A stretch of DNA of 64,000 nt, from assembly GCA_001692895.1 (NCBI GenBank), contig KV748199.1, positions 434,001 through 498,000 of the forward strand, written 5' to 3'. A program made the translations under genes and the position numbers. Within the stretch, counting starts at the first letter, position 1, and every line of letters starts with the position of its first letter. The DNA comes from Cenococcum geophilum 1.58 (Eukaryota; Ascomycota; Dothideomycetes; Gloniales; Gloniaceae). A model generated the notes under the pieces. It did not search any database. It saw nothing but the letters and a program-made list of their open reading frames with translations, and was not told the origin of the DNA. This document shows, piece after piece, positions 32,940 through 44,400 of this stretch.

Positions 32940-34576
32940 TATACTATATATCCTCTAATTAAGAGCCTTGTTATTTAATTCTTAAGAAAGGACTTTATAA
33001 ACTATACTATTTAGTAGGGTATAGCTTAGGCCTTTATATTATAGATTATTCTTTTATAGGAGACTTGGTTAAAGGCCCCGGAAATATTAAGGCTAAATAA
33101 TAAGGCTACTAGGTTTAGGTTACTCCTCTACACCGTATATACCTATTAGGTTAGTAGCTTTAGTGCTATCTGCGTTAAGCGCCCCGGCCTTACTCCTATC
33201 TAACTAGCTGGTAGTATACCCGTCTCCTCCGCAATTTTAGATAATTAGCTAGCTATTATTTTCTTAAGTAGCTTCCTAATAGTGCTAAGCAGCGCGATTG
33301 GCTAGTAGGCCTTTGCCGTAGTATAGGATGGCTTCTATAGTTTCCGGAGGACTACTATAATAGAGTCTTTAAATAGTTTTGGGTGATGTCTAATTGTTAT
33401 ATAGCTGTTAAAGAGTTTAGCTAGTATTAGGGCTAGCTACTCTCCGTACGTCTTAAGGAATTAATTAATAATTTTCTTTAGACCTAGGGCCTTATTAGGG
33501 GTAAGCCCCTTTAAGGCCGTAATAATATCCTCCTTTTTAACTACTTTCTTTACTGTTTGCGGCTCTGGGTATATAAACCCTAACATATTACTAAGGTCTG
33601 CCTCTACCGGTAGCAGGAAGAACTGCTCTATAAGGATAGTGGCCTTCTTCTTATTGTTATAGTATAGGGTCTCCTCTCTTAGTCTGCTAATAGGAGGAAA
33701 TTATAGTAGGGCCTTCGGCTTCCCGTCCGCTATGTGCGCCTATTTTACTATCCTCTATATCCCTTTAGGGTTATTTATTAACTTTTTAACAGTCCTTCTC
33801 TATAGCTTATTAGCCTCTTATTAGATTACCCTTTTCTTCTTATTCTGTGTAACTCTGTAGTTAATTTAGTTAGGTACTAATTAAGAGACCTTCTACGCCC
33901 AGAAGGCCTGTTGGGTTTTCTTTACTACTTCTATATATTCCTCTAACCACGCTTTAGAGGCTTACGGCGAGGGCCGCGCGTTAGGTACTGTTTTTATTAT
34001 AGTATTCTTAATCGCCTAGTATATAGCCTCCGCTAGCGCGTTTAGTTTATCTCTTATGTCGCGTGGGAGTCTATATAGGGGCTAAAGTCGGCCCTCTAGC
34101 TCGCTCTATACTACCTTCCAATTAGCCTTCTTCTATAGCGGTCTCTTAAATAAGGGGGGCCCCTCCGGTGCCTTTACGTCCACCTTTATAATAATAGGAA
34201 AGTGGTTGGACCCTATATGCTAGCGGTCTTATCTTTAACTCTATAGTAGCCTATTAGTAATCTAGGGGGAGGTAAACACTAGGTCTAGCGTACTCCTTAA
34301 CATGCCCTTTACCTACGTCTCTATACCCACCTTAGTAGCTAGGCTTAGGCTGGCTGCCTCTATGGCGCGGATAAGGTCATTTGCCGTGTTGTTTGCGTAT
34401 GTTACTGTTATACCCCCCTAGAAGGGGTAGTGTAGATTAAAATCGCCTAACAGTATGTATTCTCCTTTAGCCTTTAGCAGCTCCGGTAGCATACGGATAC
34501 TGTTATTTATCTATTGGGGGTTATAAATATTATAAATCTAGATAGTCCTCTTATAGCCCTCTAGTTCATAACAGGA
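32940..34576 (-). mobile_element. Tad-like LINE fragment (endonuclease + start of reverse transcriptase), RIP-degraded
   Basis: Reading the minus strand from 34576 downward gives an AP-endonuclease end (EYILLGDFNLHYPF near 34,420-34,460; DLVFTSP; GSNHFPIIIKVD near 34,190, where the usual Asp of SDH is Asn). Reverse transcriptase motifs follow: ALKGLTPNKALG near 33,500, VVLRK...KPSYTTAKAY, PIALLSTIRKLLKKIIA near 33,270, GVRPGRLTQIALKLL and FSLNISGAFNQVSY near 33,050. Many in-frame TAA/TAG stops stand where Gln/Trp are expected. Both the ORF1/N-terminal endonuclease and the rest of the RT are absent, so it is a fragment truncated on both sides. Confidence 0.87.
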
Positions 34577-35180
34577 CCTATAATTAAGAGAATTTAACTA
34601 ATTAATATATATAACTTCGCTAATTAAATAAAGCAGTTAATAGAACTATTACAAGGTAAATTAGCGTACGCTTAAATAGTATAGGAATGGCATATAAATA
34701 AAGGACAAGCTCCTATATAGGACTTTAAAGAAGGTAATATAGTTTATCTAAATATATAAAACCTAAAGACTTAATAACCCTTAAAGAAACTAGACTGGAA
34801 GTTTACGGGCCTATACTAAATTAAGAAGAAATTAAGCCTATACGCTTATAAGCTTAAACTACTAACTAAGATAAAAATATATCTAACGTTTTATATAAAC
34901 TTACTATAACCTTTAAAAGGTAAACCTTTAACTCGTAAAGTACCGCCACTACCTTCTATAATTATTAATAACGGTAACGGTTCTTACTTTATTAACTTAA
35001 TTAATAATATATAATAGAAAACATAATCTAAATAATTTAAACTTCTTATTAAGTAAAAAGGATATAAAATATAATCCTAGGAAACCTATAACTAGATTAA
35101 GGCTAACACGCCTTCCTTAGCAAAAGAATTCTATAAGGACTATCCTTTGCGGCCTACTTTAGCTAAATAGATATAATATA
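34577..35180 (+). mobile_element. Gypsy retrotransposon fragment, integrase C-terminus and chromodomain
   Basis: Plus-strand reading gives GNIVYLNI then NLKT, KKLDWKFTGLY, SLYAYKLKL, then a chromodomain-like FKLLIK-KGYKI-S-ETYN and KEFYKDYPLRPTL. This is the standard Gypsy (chromovirus) integrase tail order. Stops (TAA/TAG) at Gln/Trp positions show RIP decay. No matching 5' part is attached; it abuts the oppositely oriented LINE fragment. Confidence 0.82.
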
Positions 35181-35445
35181 AAGATAAATAACTACTACCT
35201 AATATAAATATATAAAACACAATAGCAGAAAGCTTAAAATTAAAAAGAACTTAAAATATATTATAACGTTTATAATATAATTACGTAATACATAAGATAT
35301 TAAGGAACTTTAACCGCCAGTTAAAGTTATCTAATTAGGTAGATCTGCCTTGCCAAAACCCACTATAAAAATATTAGTTCTGCTTACCGCCCTAACTAAG
35401 CTAATAGAATTTATATTATTCCTTCAAATCTTCCCCAAAGTCTCT
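35181..35445. other. AT-rich remnant, possibly LTR of the preceding Gypsy fragment
   Basis: Decayed sequence with no coding signal. Its position right after a chromodomain end suggests LTR material, but I could not find a partner LTR. Confidence 0.35.
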
Positions 35446-38400
35446 TCGCGCCCTTACAGTAGTATATAATTAAGAATCGGAAATAAGATAGATATTCTAA
35501 CTAGCGGGCCTAATAATAACTTAGCTGTTTTATAGTTATAAAGTACTATAGGTTCTTATAGTTACTAAGGACCTTAATTAGAAATCCAGCGCCTTCTAGT
35601 TTAGGTCGCCATTGTTTAAAATATTTAATAATAGCTAATAATTCCTTATCGTAGATTTCGTAGTTGCATTTAGCTAGGCTTAGTTGTTTTAAGAAGTATA
35701 CTATAGGGTGCAATACTCTATCCTTATTATATTAAGATAGGATGCTTCTAATAACGTAGTTAGATAAGTCGGCTTCTATAATACTTATTTAGTTTAGGTT
35801 AAAGTATTAGAGTATAGGCGTAGTAGTAAATATAACTGTAAGGTAGTATTGCTAGGGTGTATGGTAGGGAGTAGGTAAGCCGAGTATGAGTTACATAGGG
35901 AGTCGATGGAAGAGGACGATATGGTAAAGAGTAGGCAATAGCCTCGTACGGAGACGAACCGATGGGGGAGGAAGGAGGCTGCAAGCCTGAGGTGCTTATA
36001 AGGAGGTGCCAAGGGCTAGCCAAAGGCTAGCCTTGGCGACCCCTAAGAGCCCCTAGGCGATGTAGCCGAGTAAGGGACCAAAAGTACCCTTATAATAACC
36101 TTTAGATAGATAAAGGCCTTCTTATATTCCTTATTAAAAATAAAGACTTTATCCTTTTAGATTAGAGCTATAAGGGGTAAAACTAGGGCAGAGAAGTTAT
36201 TAATAAACCGTTAGTAAAAGTTAGTAAATCCTATAAAGGCTCTTACATCCTTAATATTCTTGGGTTCTTGCCAGTTTATAATTACTTTAACTTCCTTTAG
36301 GTCTATTTATATACTATTTATAGAAATAAGGAGTCTAAGGTATAAAACTTCCGTTTTATAGAACTCGCATTTATCTATATCTAATTATAGACTAGCTCCG
36401 TGTAGGGCTTATAAAATAAGGTTAATATATTTCCGATATTTAGTTAGGTTATTACTATATATTAGGATATTATTAATATAAGCAGTATAGAAGATGTCTA
36501 GGTAGGGGCGTAGGGTATTATTTATATAATATTAAAACGAGCTTAGAGTGTTTATAAGGCTAAGGGGTATTACTAAGTACTTAAATAGTCTATATCGGGT
36601 ACGAAATGTAGTAAGCTATTTATCTCCTTTTATAATATGGAGACGGTTAAATATAGAGATAATATTGAGCTTTGTGTAGTAACAAGCCTTACTTAATTAG
36701 TTTAGCGTCTCTTATATTAACGGAATTAGGTATTAGTTCTTAATAGTAATAGTATTAAGAGCTTAGTAGTCTATATAGAAGCGTAGACCGCCGCTAGGTT
36801 TTTTAATAAAGATTACTAGTACGGCTATAGGCGACGAGCTTACTTTAATAAATCCTTTGCTTAGGTTCTCGTCTAAATACTTTTATAGCACTTAGAGTTT
36901 ATTTTAGGATATTCTATATAAGGGTCTAAATCTAGGCTGCTTCCCTTCTTTAAGTATAATCTTATAGTTATATAGTTAGTGTTCTAGTAGCTTATCGGCT
37001 TCCTTTTATAAGAATATATCTAGGCGATAATAATACTCTACTAGTACCTTTATGGTAGGGTTAGTGTGCTTCTTTAATACTAAGGCCTTTTTAATATCAG
37101 CTATTATAACAGTAAAGATTATATACTTAGGTTTCTTAGTAAGTTACGCTAGTAGGGTAGCTCTAATTATACGGATATTTAGGGTGCTAAGCTCGCTTAG
37201 ATCGTTTATAGTTTCTTATATAGCTTCCTATTTAGCTTTAGGTTTAATATTAAGTGCGGAGTTAGTATTAGATTTAGGTTTGGGTTCTTTAAGTATACTC
37301 TTTATAGTAGAGTACTAGTCCTTCTAGTACTTTTATATAGTAAGCTTAAGCTTTTACTTAGCGCGGGGTAGTATAGTGCTTAGGGTCTGTTTATGGGATT
37401 TGGTGGAATTTTCGGATCCTTAGTAGATATTAGTGGAAGTCTTAGTGGAATTTGGTAGAATTCTTAGGCTAGTAGATCTTAGTAGATTTTTCAGATTTTA
37501 GTTTTAGGTTTAAGTAGTAAGTTATAAGGCACTTCTGCTTATAATAGGAGGCGGTAAATAAAAGCTTAAGGTTGTCCTAATTAATAGTTACCTTATATAG
37601 CTTTATCTAGGGTTATCTAAGGATTACTAAGTAACTTAGGGTGGTAATAAAAAGCCTAATTAGTTCTTTATGGTTTAGGTATTAGAGTCTTAGGAATACT
37701 ATATAGGTAATATAGCCTAAGATGGTGCGTTTACTATTAAATCCAAATACGTTAATGTGCCGGTTAAGGGGGGTTAGGGTAAAACTATTATCTTACGCGA
37801 AGATTTTGTTAATAAATCCTATACCGCTAACTCCTATATTAATTAAGATTTAAGCACTAACCCATTAATTGTTCTGCTATAGGCGGTAGTTAATAGTTAT
37901 ACTATAATCCTAAAAGTTAGAGTTTATAATATCTAAAGCATTTAATAAGATCTTAAGGTAGAGCCGTCCTAGAGAGCGACTTAGCTCTAGGACTTTCCTT
38001 TTAGATATAATTAGAATGGAGTTCTTATAGTATATCGGTTATAGCTTCGTCCTTATAGGTGGTGCTTATTATATAACGTATTAGAGCCAGATAATAATTA
38101 GGGTTAGTAGGTAAAGCTTAGTTAAGGCGATTAGTTACTTATACTAGTTATCCTTTTATATAGTTAGGACAGTGGTATACCGCCTATACTAGTTGTTTAA
38201 ATATTTATTTTAGGCAGGGGGATAGAGCAGTAACTTAAAATATAAGTATCGCTTTCGCACTTAAAACAAAGGCTATATTTAATACGTTATTTACGTTTAA
38301 TAGATCCTTTTAGGGCGTAAGAGAGGGTTGTAGTATTAATATCTATAGCGTCTGGGTCCTTACGGGTCTTATACGGCTAGGGGGTAAAGTATTAAGATAT

Positions 38401-39241
38401 ATATTTTAGGGTAAGGCGTAGTATATCGTTATATAGGCCGTTAATAACATTAGTGTAGATAGTAAGGGTATTTAGTAGCTTAACTCCTATAAGGGAAGCC
38501 TTTAGTTTAGAGTTTAAGGATTTTATTAGGCGATTAATTAAGGCGGGTTTATTCTATTTAGTCTTTTTAGTATAGCGGTAGAACTTAGTAAAGTATAATA
38601 GGAAGCTCTTAGAGCTATATATTATCTTATTTAGTTTCCTTTATACTATTATAATTTGGTTAGGGTCGCTATAAGATGCTTTTAGTATAGTAACTAGTTC
38701 TTTTATAGTGTTTAGCTAAAACAGGTATATAGTTTCTACGGCGTTTCCTATTAGACGGCTTATAGTATAATATAGTTAACTGTTAGGGGTAGGGTAGCGA
38801 TTAATATTACCGTTTAGCTTGTTTTTAAGTTAGTTAAGGAAGGAGCGTAGTTTACTCCTTTTACCTAAATAAGCGGGAGGATTAGGGAGATATTTAGTTA
38901 GCTTCTTTATAGGGGCACTAATTAGCGAATTTAGGGTTAAGGAGCTAGTCCTAGACACGTCTTCTCTATTTAGTACTTATAGGTTAACACTAGTAGAAAT
39001 AGGTAGGGGCGACGGTATAGCAAACGGTAGGTTATAGCAGATCTTTTTAATTTCTTTTCTTAGGGATCTAATTATTTTTTAGTGTTAAGCCTCTTATTAA
39101 GTAAGGGTATTTATAAAGGCCTATTGCAGGCCCTTTATTTATTTGGTAAATATATTATATAAGTTAGTTATAGATATAGGGGCTTTTAGGTTGTTCTATA
39201 TATTAGGCAGGGCGAGGTAGTATAGGTTTAACGTAATATAG
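35446..39241 (-). mobile_element. Gypsy element 'C', internal region (gag to RNase H), truncated
   Basis: Minus-strand reading from right to left: gag-like region (39,200-38,200), a degenerate zinc-knuckle near 38,170-38,270, protease region, reverse transcriptase ([20 protein letters not shown] near 36,790; NNILIYS in place of DDILIYS near 36,470; KNIKDVRAFIGFTNFYQRFI near 36,200). RNase H follows at 35,480-35,780 ([47 protein letters not shown]). Integrase and the left LTR are missing, so the element is cut at about 35,445. Many TAA/TAG stops from RIP. The RT/RNase H junction is interrupted by the insert 35823-36083. Confidence 0.88.
35823..36083. mobile_element. GC-richer 261-bp insertion inside Gypsy C (SINE-like or MITE-like)
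   Basis: The Gypsy C protein reading breaks at about 36,084 (KAFIYLKVIIRV) and resumes at 35,820 (PIL, YFNLN, ISIIEADLS). GTA stands on both sides (35820-35822 and 36084-36086), a possible short target duplication. On the minus strand the insert has an A-box-like TGGCTAGCCCTTGG and, about 60 bases on, a B-box-like GGTTCGTCTCC. That spacing would suit a tRNA-derived SINE, but neither box is exact. The block is much less AT-rich than its host and open in more than one frame. Confidence 0.55.
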
Positions 39242-39600
39242 TGTTACGGAGTAAGTATAAGCGACAATAATATATAGCAAAGTAAATATTATTAAGCTAT
39301 ATATATAAACTATATAATAAGGTTAAGACATTATATAAGAAAAAAAGGTAGGAAAATAGGAAGAAAGGGATATATTATTAACTTAGTTACTTAGTTAATA
39401 CGTATATAGGGTAGAATAGGGTTTAGGTTATAGTCCTAGCAGAACTTGGCAGAATTTAGTAGAACTTAGCAGAATATAGCAGAATGCCGTAGATTGCCGT
39501 TAGATTGCTATTAGATTGCCATTTCGCGGTCGGTCTCTAATTGCTAAGTTAGTAAAAATAGGTAGATGTGTGTAAGGTATTATAGGGGTATCCCGTAACA
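39242..39600 (-). repeat. LTR of Gypsy C (5' LTR in element orientation)
   Basis: 359 bp, starts TGTTACGG and ends CCGTAACA, an 8-bp perfect terminal inversion of TG...CA type. It lies directly upstream, on the minus strand, of the gag region of element C. No second copy in the window. Confidence 0.8.
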
Positions 39601-40991
39601 CCTATCTATAAATACTCCTTTCTTTATCAGTTAAACTTCTATTAAGTAGTGCCGCTAATATTAGGCGGTAACTTCCTAACTATAGCGTTAAGATTTATTT
39701 ATTATATACATTTACTACGCGACTTATAATCTTTACTAGAGAGATAATAAAAGGGCTTTATTAAATTAATAATGCTCTATAAGTTAGCTATTTTCTTATT
39801 TAGCTTATCTAGCTCCTTTAGGTTAGTATTATTTAGTATAGCGCTAGTAACCAGTAACCCTACTAAGCTCCTATTAGGCCTAAGTATATAAGTTAAACTA
39901 ATCTTTAGCGTTTATAGATATCTAATTATCTTAAGATTTAGAAGGTAGCTTAGATTCTACTGGTATACTTTTAGCGTTTTTATCTGCACTAGATTTTAAG
40001 GCGTTTTGCCGTTATATTATAGGCGTTTTACCTTTAAGTATAGGCGTTAATCTTATCTTTAGAGGTATTATAGATTGTAAAAATTTAATCGGTTATCCTT
40101 CTAAGGGGATTAGTATGGATTTAAATATAAGGTAAAGATATAGATAGGGAGTCCAATTAATAGAATAATAGGGTATATTGTATAGATAGATAAATCCTTA
40201 AGGGAAAGAAAGAGTCTAAGGTATAAGATAAGGAAGGGTTTTCCCTAAGTATATATAGTATACATACTTTATAGGCGAATTGTAAATAAGTTACCTATAC
40301 CTTATAGCTATATAACTATTTACTTAGATTTTACCTAACAATAAGCCTAAAAGTAGGCTTTTTTTTTTAAAAAAAAAGAGAGGGTAATATAACGGCGCTA
40401 GGGCGCGTTACCTACTAAATTTTATTATAATACTGCCATATTCTACTAACTCTATAATTAGCTCTCTTACTATTAGCGCCTTAGAGGCTAGCTTATATAT
40501 TTATTTATATCAGTCCTAATAACCCCTTTTCCTTCTCCTTAGCTTACTATTTTTAGAATATAGTATTTATTTAAGCTTTAACTTAGGGGTATTTATTTAA
40601 GCCGTAACAGTTTATAAAATTAAGTATTGGGCTTTAAAGACTAATTCTATATAGTCTTTCTATCTCTATTATAAAAGAAGTATATTTATACTAGGTAGTT
40701 TAGTAGGGCTAATTTTAGTAGGGGCGTAATTTAGTAGGGTGTAATTTTTAGTAGGGGTTATTTTTGGTAAGAATGTTTATAACTTTACGCCTAAAATTAG
40801 GGTCTTAATTCCTCGCATTACTATTACGGACCTTATATCGGCAGTAGTACAACTACTAAAAATAGATATAAATAGGTTAGTTAAGATAGTACGGGAGGTG
40901 CTAGAACTAATCGAGCTATAGAATAAAAGGTAGCTAAGTTATATGGCTAGTTACGTTATAAGTTTAAAACGTAGAAACGTGGGAATGTAGA
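39601..40991. other. RIP-degraded AT-rich DNA, identity unresolved
   Basis: About 1.4 kb without recognisable domain. It contains a T-run/A-run palindrome (near 40,361-40,379) next to GGTAA...TTACC around a GC-rich core. Its end (about 40,820-40,990) is partly readable on the plus strand (LVKIVREVLELIEL) without a family match. It may be part of the LTR or flank of the element into which Gypsy A inserted. Confidence 0.4.
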
Positions 40992-40996
40992 AACGC

Positions 40997-41417
40997 TGTA
41001 ATGAAGCCTTGTAGCAGGAACTACGGTAGACTTGTTAATAGGCTAGGTATGTAGGTAAACAAGAAGTCAACAACGTAATAATAACTGGTAGAGTGGTTGC
41101 CTAATAGATTAACTCTAATTATATTCTAAGATTCACTACAAAGGAGAGAACTATCTGGGTAGGGACTGTGGTCCTTTAAATATACAACCATACTTCTAAG
41201 AAATCCCCTTTATACGTAAGGTACGTATACTTTATCTACTTTATTATAGATTATACAGATTATATAGATTATATAGATTACGTTATATAACCTTAGTTAC
41301 TATTCCTTATTATATAGCTCTACTAGCTCTATCCTAAACCGTACCTATATTAACTAACTAGCTTCTTTTAACTTCTCTCTAAGTAGTCGTAATATTGTAC
41401 TTAAAGCGTCTATAATA
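40997..41417 (-). repeat. 3' LTR of Gypsy A
   Basis: 421 bp, begins TGTAATGAAGCCTT and ends GTCTATAATA (original CA end apparently changed). Aligns base for base without gaps, as far as I could follow, to 48487-48907; the visible differences are almost all C/T and G/A. Confidence 0.88.
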
Positions 41418-44400
41418 CTATCTCCCTCCCCTTTATCTTCGTCCTTAAAGATTCTAAATACCTCTAAGTTATTTACTAGAGGTATAATGTCCGTTTAATT
41501 AATTTGGTTAATATCGTTGCTTATTATACTAAAGGCTCCTTCTTTTTCGTCTACAGCTTATTAGTCTTGTACCATTACTACGGTATTATCTCTTAGTGAG
41601 ATTATACCGTCTCCGTGTTCTTATTGTTTAAAAAAGGGGTTAGTTTATATTACGTTAGCAAGTCCATCTTTATAACAACCGTCCTCTTATTTAGAGTGCA
41701 CTAAAGCGAATATTTATTTGTCCTATAACGTTTACCCCATCTCTAATACTAAATATATATAACCTATTACTCTTAATAGTTATCTGGTTTCTTAACTAAT
41801 TTATCTTAGGGTCTTATATTTAATCTACTACTACGCGGCTAGATAATAAACTGTCCGTTACGCTGTTAGAACTTTATTATTCTTATAACGCTAAGTAAGA
41901 GGCTGCTAAAGCTTAGTAAAGGGCTCTTAATTCTTATCTTACTACGTCTACTTAGTTAATCCGTCTTAAGAAGGTTTATAAGAAGGTCCGTTCTAAGGAG
42001 TAGAAACTTATAAAATAAGGTTTATAGGAACTTAGCGATAAAAGAATGGATTCTCTTTTAATAGAGAAGGAAATAGATCTAAGTAGTTCGGCAACTGCTC
42101 TTCTTAGGTCCCCTTTAGGTAACTTATTCTTTAGCGATCCTTCTTTATTAATACTACCTAACCTAATTTCTTCCGATACTCCTATACCTTTCTTATAGCG
42201 TTTTTTTAAATTCTCTAGTAGCTCCTAGGTAGTCTTATTATAGCCTATCCACTTAACCTCGTACTATATTTTATCGTTAACGTCCTTATAACTAATAATC
42301 TTTAAAACTTACTATTTATCTTCTTCCTATCCTCTATATATATCTGCTTCGTAAACTAGTGGCTTAATATTTCTATATACTAGCTCTAGCATCGCGATAT
42401 ACTATATAGGGTAGATCTTTATCTTAGCTAGTAGGTTTAACTTAAACGTAACCGGTAAAATTCTTTAAATAATTTTAAAAGGTCCTAGTCTAACATAGTT
42501 TAACTTCTTACTTAGTTATTAACTCTTAAAATTTTTATATAGTAGCTATACTTTATCTCCCTCCTTAAGATCTGGTCCCTTAGATCTCTTAGCATTATAA
42601 TACTTTTTTATTCTCTCTTATACTTTCTTTACTAACTATATAAGGTCTACATAAAGGTTTATTAACATCTTTATTCTTTTTTTAGCTATACTACTCGTTT
42701 TCTTTGCTTGCCGTAGTAATAATAATATTCTTAGCTTATATCTATAGTTTGCCTTAAATAGTAATATGCCTATTCCTTTCTGTGGTATTATATTATATAT
42801 AAACTATATAACTAGTAATAGTAATACCTAATTATTCTATACATAATTAATATAATGCCTTAGATACTATTCTAGTATCTAATTTAATCTTTCCGTTTAA
42901 CTGTCTATCTGCGGGTAATATACGGTAAAAGTTACTACTTAAACTCCTTACTCTGCTAAGAATACTTTTTAAAATACTGCTATAAATCTTAGATCTTTAT
43001 CCAATATAATTTTACTTAGTGCTCTATATCTTGCGAACACTTCTTTAACATAGTTTCTAGCGATATCTTCCGCTAAGATTTCTTCTGTATATGCTATAAA
43101 GTATCCTCACTTTATAAGCTTGTCTACTATTACTAAGATTATATTATAATCTTATCTAGTAATAGGATCTCTTAACTTTAGTAACTTAATAATAAAGTCC
43201 TATAATATAACCTCCTATAGTCTCTCTAGTATTTTAATAGGTTATAGCCCTCTATATAGCTTATGCCTTATTAGTTTATTTCTTTAATAATTTAGACACT
43301 CCTTTATTACTTTTCTTATAATATTCCAGATTCTATTAATAATGTACTCCTCTTAAAGTCTTAACACTAAGCCTATAGCTCCGTTGTGTCCTTAAGTTAT
43401 TCCCTTATAGAAATCTTCTACGAAATATTTTACTATACTTTTTAGGATGTACTTCGCTTTTTAATTTTCGTATATATCCATCTGTAAATCTTTTAGCTAT
43501 GCTTTTAGAATTCTCTATACCTAAAAGCTTTCTAATATCTTATAGACTCTTTCTAGTTTATTATCCTCTTAAGTTGCTACTAGCTTAGGGTAATTATACC
43601 TAATTAATTCGTCCTTATCTCTATATAGTATTGCTCCTAATAGTTTCTTATTATTTTATAGTTTAGCCTTTCTACTAAGTATATCTGCTCTTATATTTTC
43701 GGTTCCCTTAGTATACTAAATCTTAAAATAGTATTCTATAAGCATCTCTGCCTATCTAACTTATCTTTAATTAAGTTCTTTTGTTATTAGGAACCCCGTT
43801 AAGTTTTTATAATCTATCTTAACTATAAATAGTTTCTCTACGCCTTATAAGAATGCTTTCTATTCCTTAAGTACTATAACTATACCTAATAACTCCTTAT
43901 TGTAAACGTCATAGTTTAACTCTAGTAGTATTATCTTTCTACTATAGTATGCTACTAGATGCTATACGTCCTTATGCTTCTATAGTAAGTATACTCCTAG
44001 TGCGTAGTCTAATACGTCTATTTCTATAACTGTGTCTAATCCTAGTTAATAAATCTTAAGGATTAGCTCCTGGGTAAACAACTCCTTAAGTTCTTTAAAT
44101 AACTTTCTTTACTCGTCTCCCTATATCTATAGTTTCTCTTTCTTAGTAAGCCTAGTAAATGGTTTAATATTCTTTAACCATTATGCTATAAACCTTCTAT
44201 AGTAGTTGCAAAACCCTAAAAATAACCTTAACTGTGTTATATTCTCTAGTTCTTACTAACTTACTATAGCTTTAATCTTCTTTGGGTCCATACTAATATA
44301 ACCTAGTTTAATAATAAATCTAACGAAATCGGTCTTCCTTATAAAGAACTCGTATTTCTTAATTGCTATTAGCATCTGTTCTTCTTATAGTCTCTTTAAG

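Noticed and set aside
35794..36023. Overlapping minus-strand ORFs of 72-74 codons
   Set aside because: They lie across the GC-richer insert inside Gypsy C; open by lack of RIP stops, with no domain.
37052..37318. 88-codon plus-strand ORF
   Set aside because: Antisense to Gypsy C pol; hydrophobic only because of TA-rich composition.
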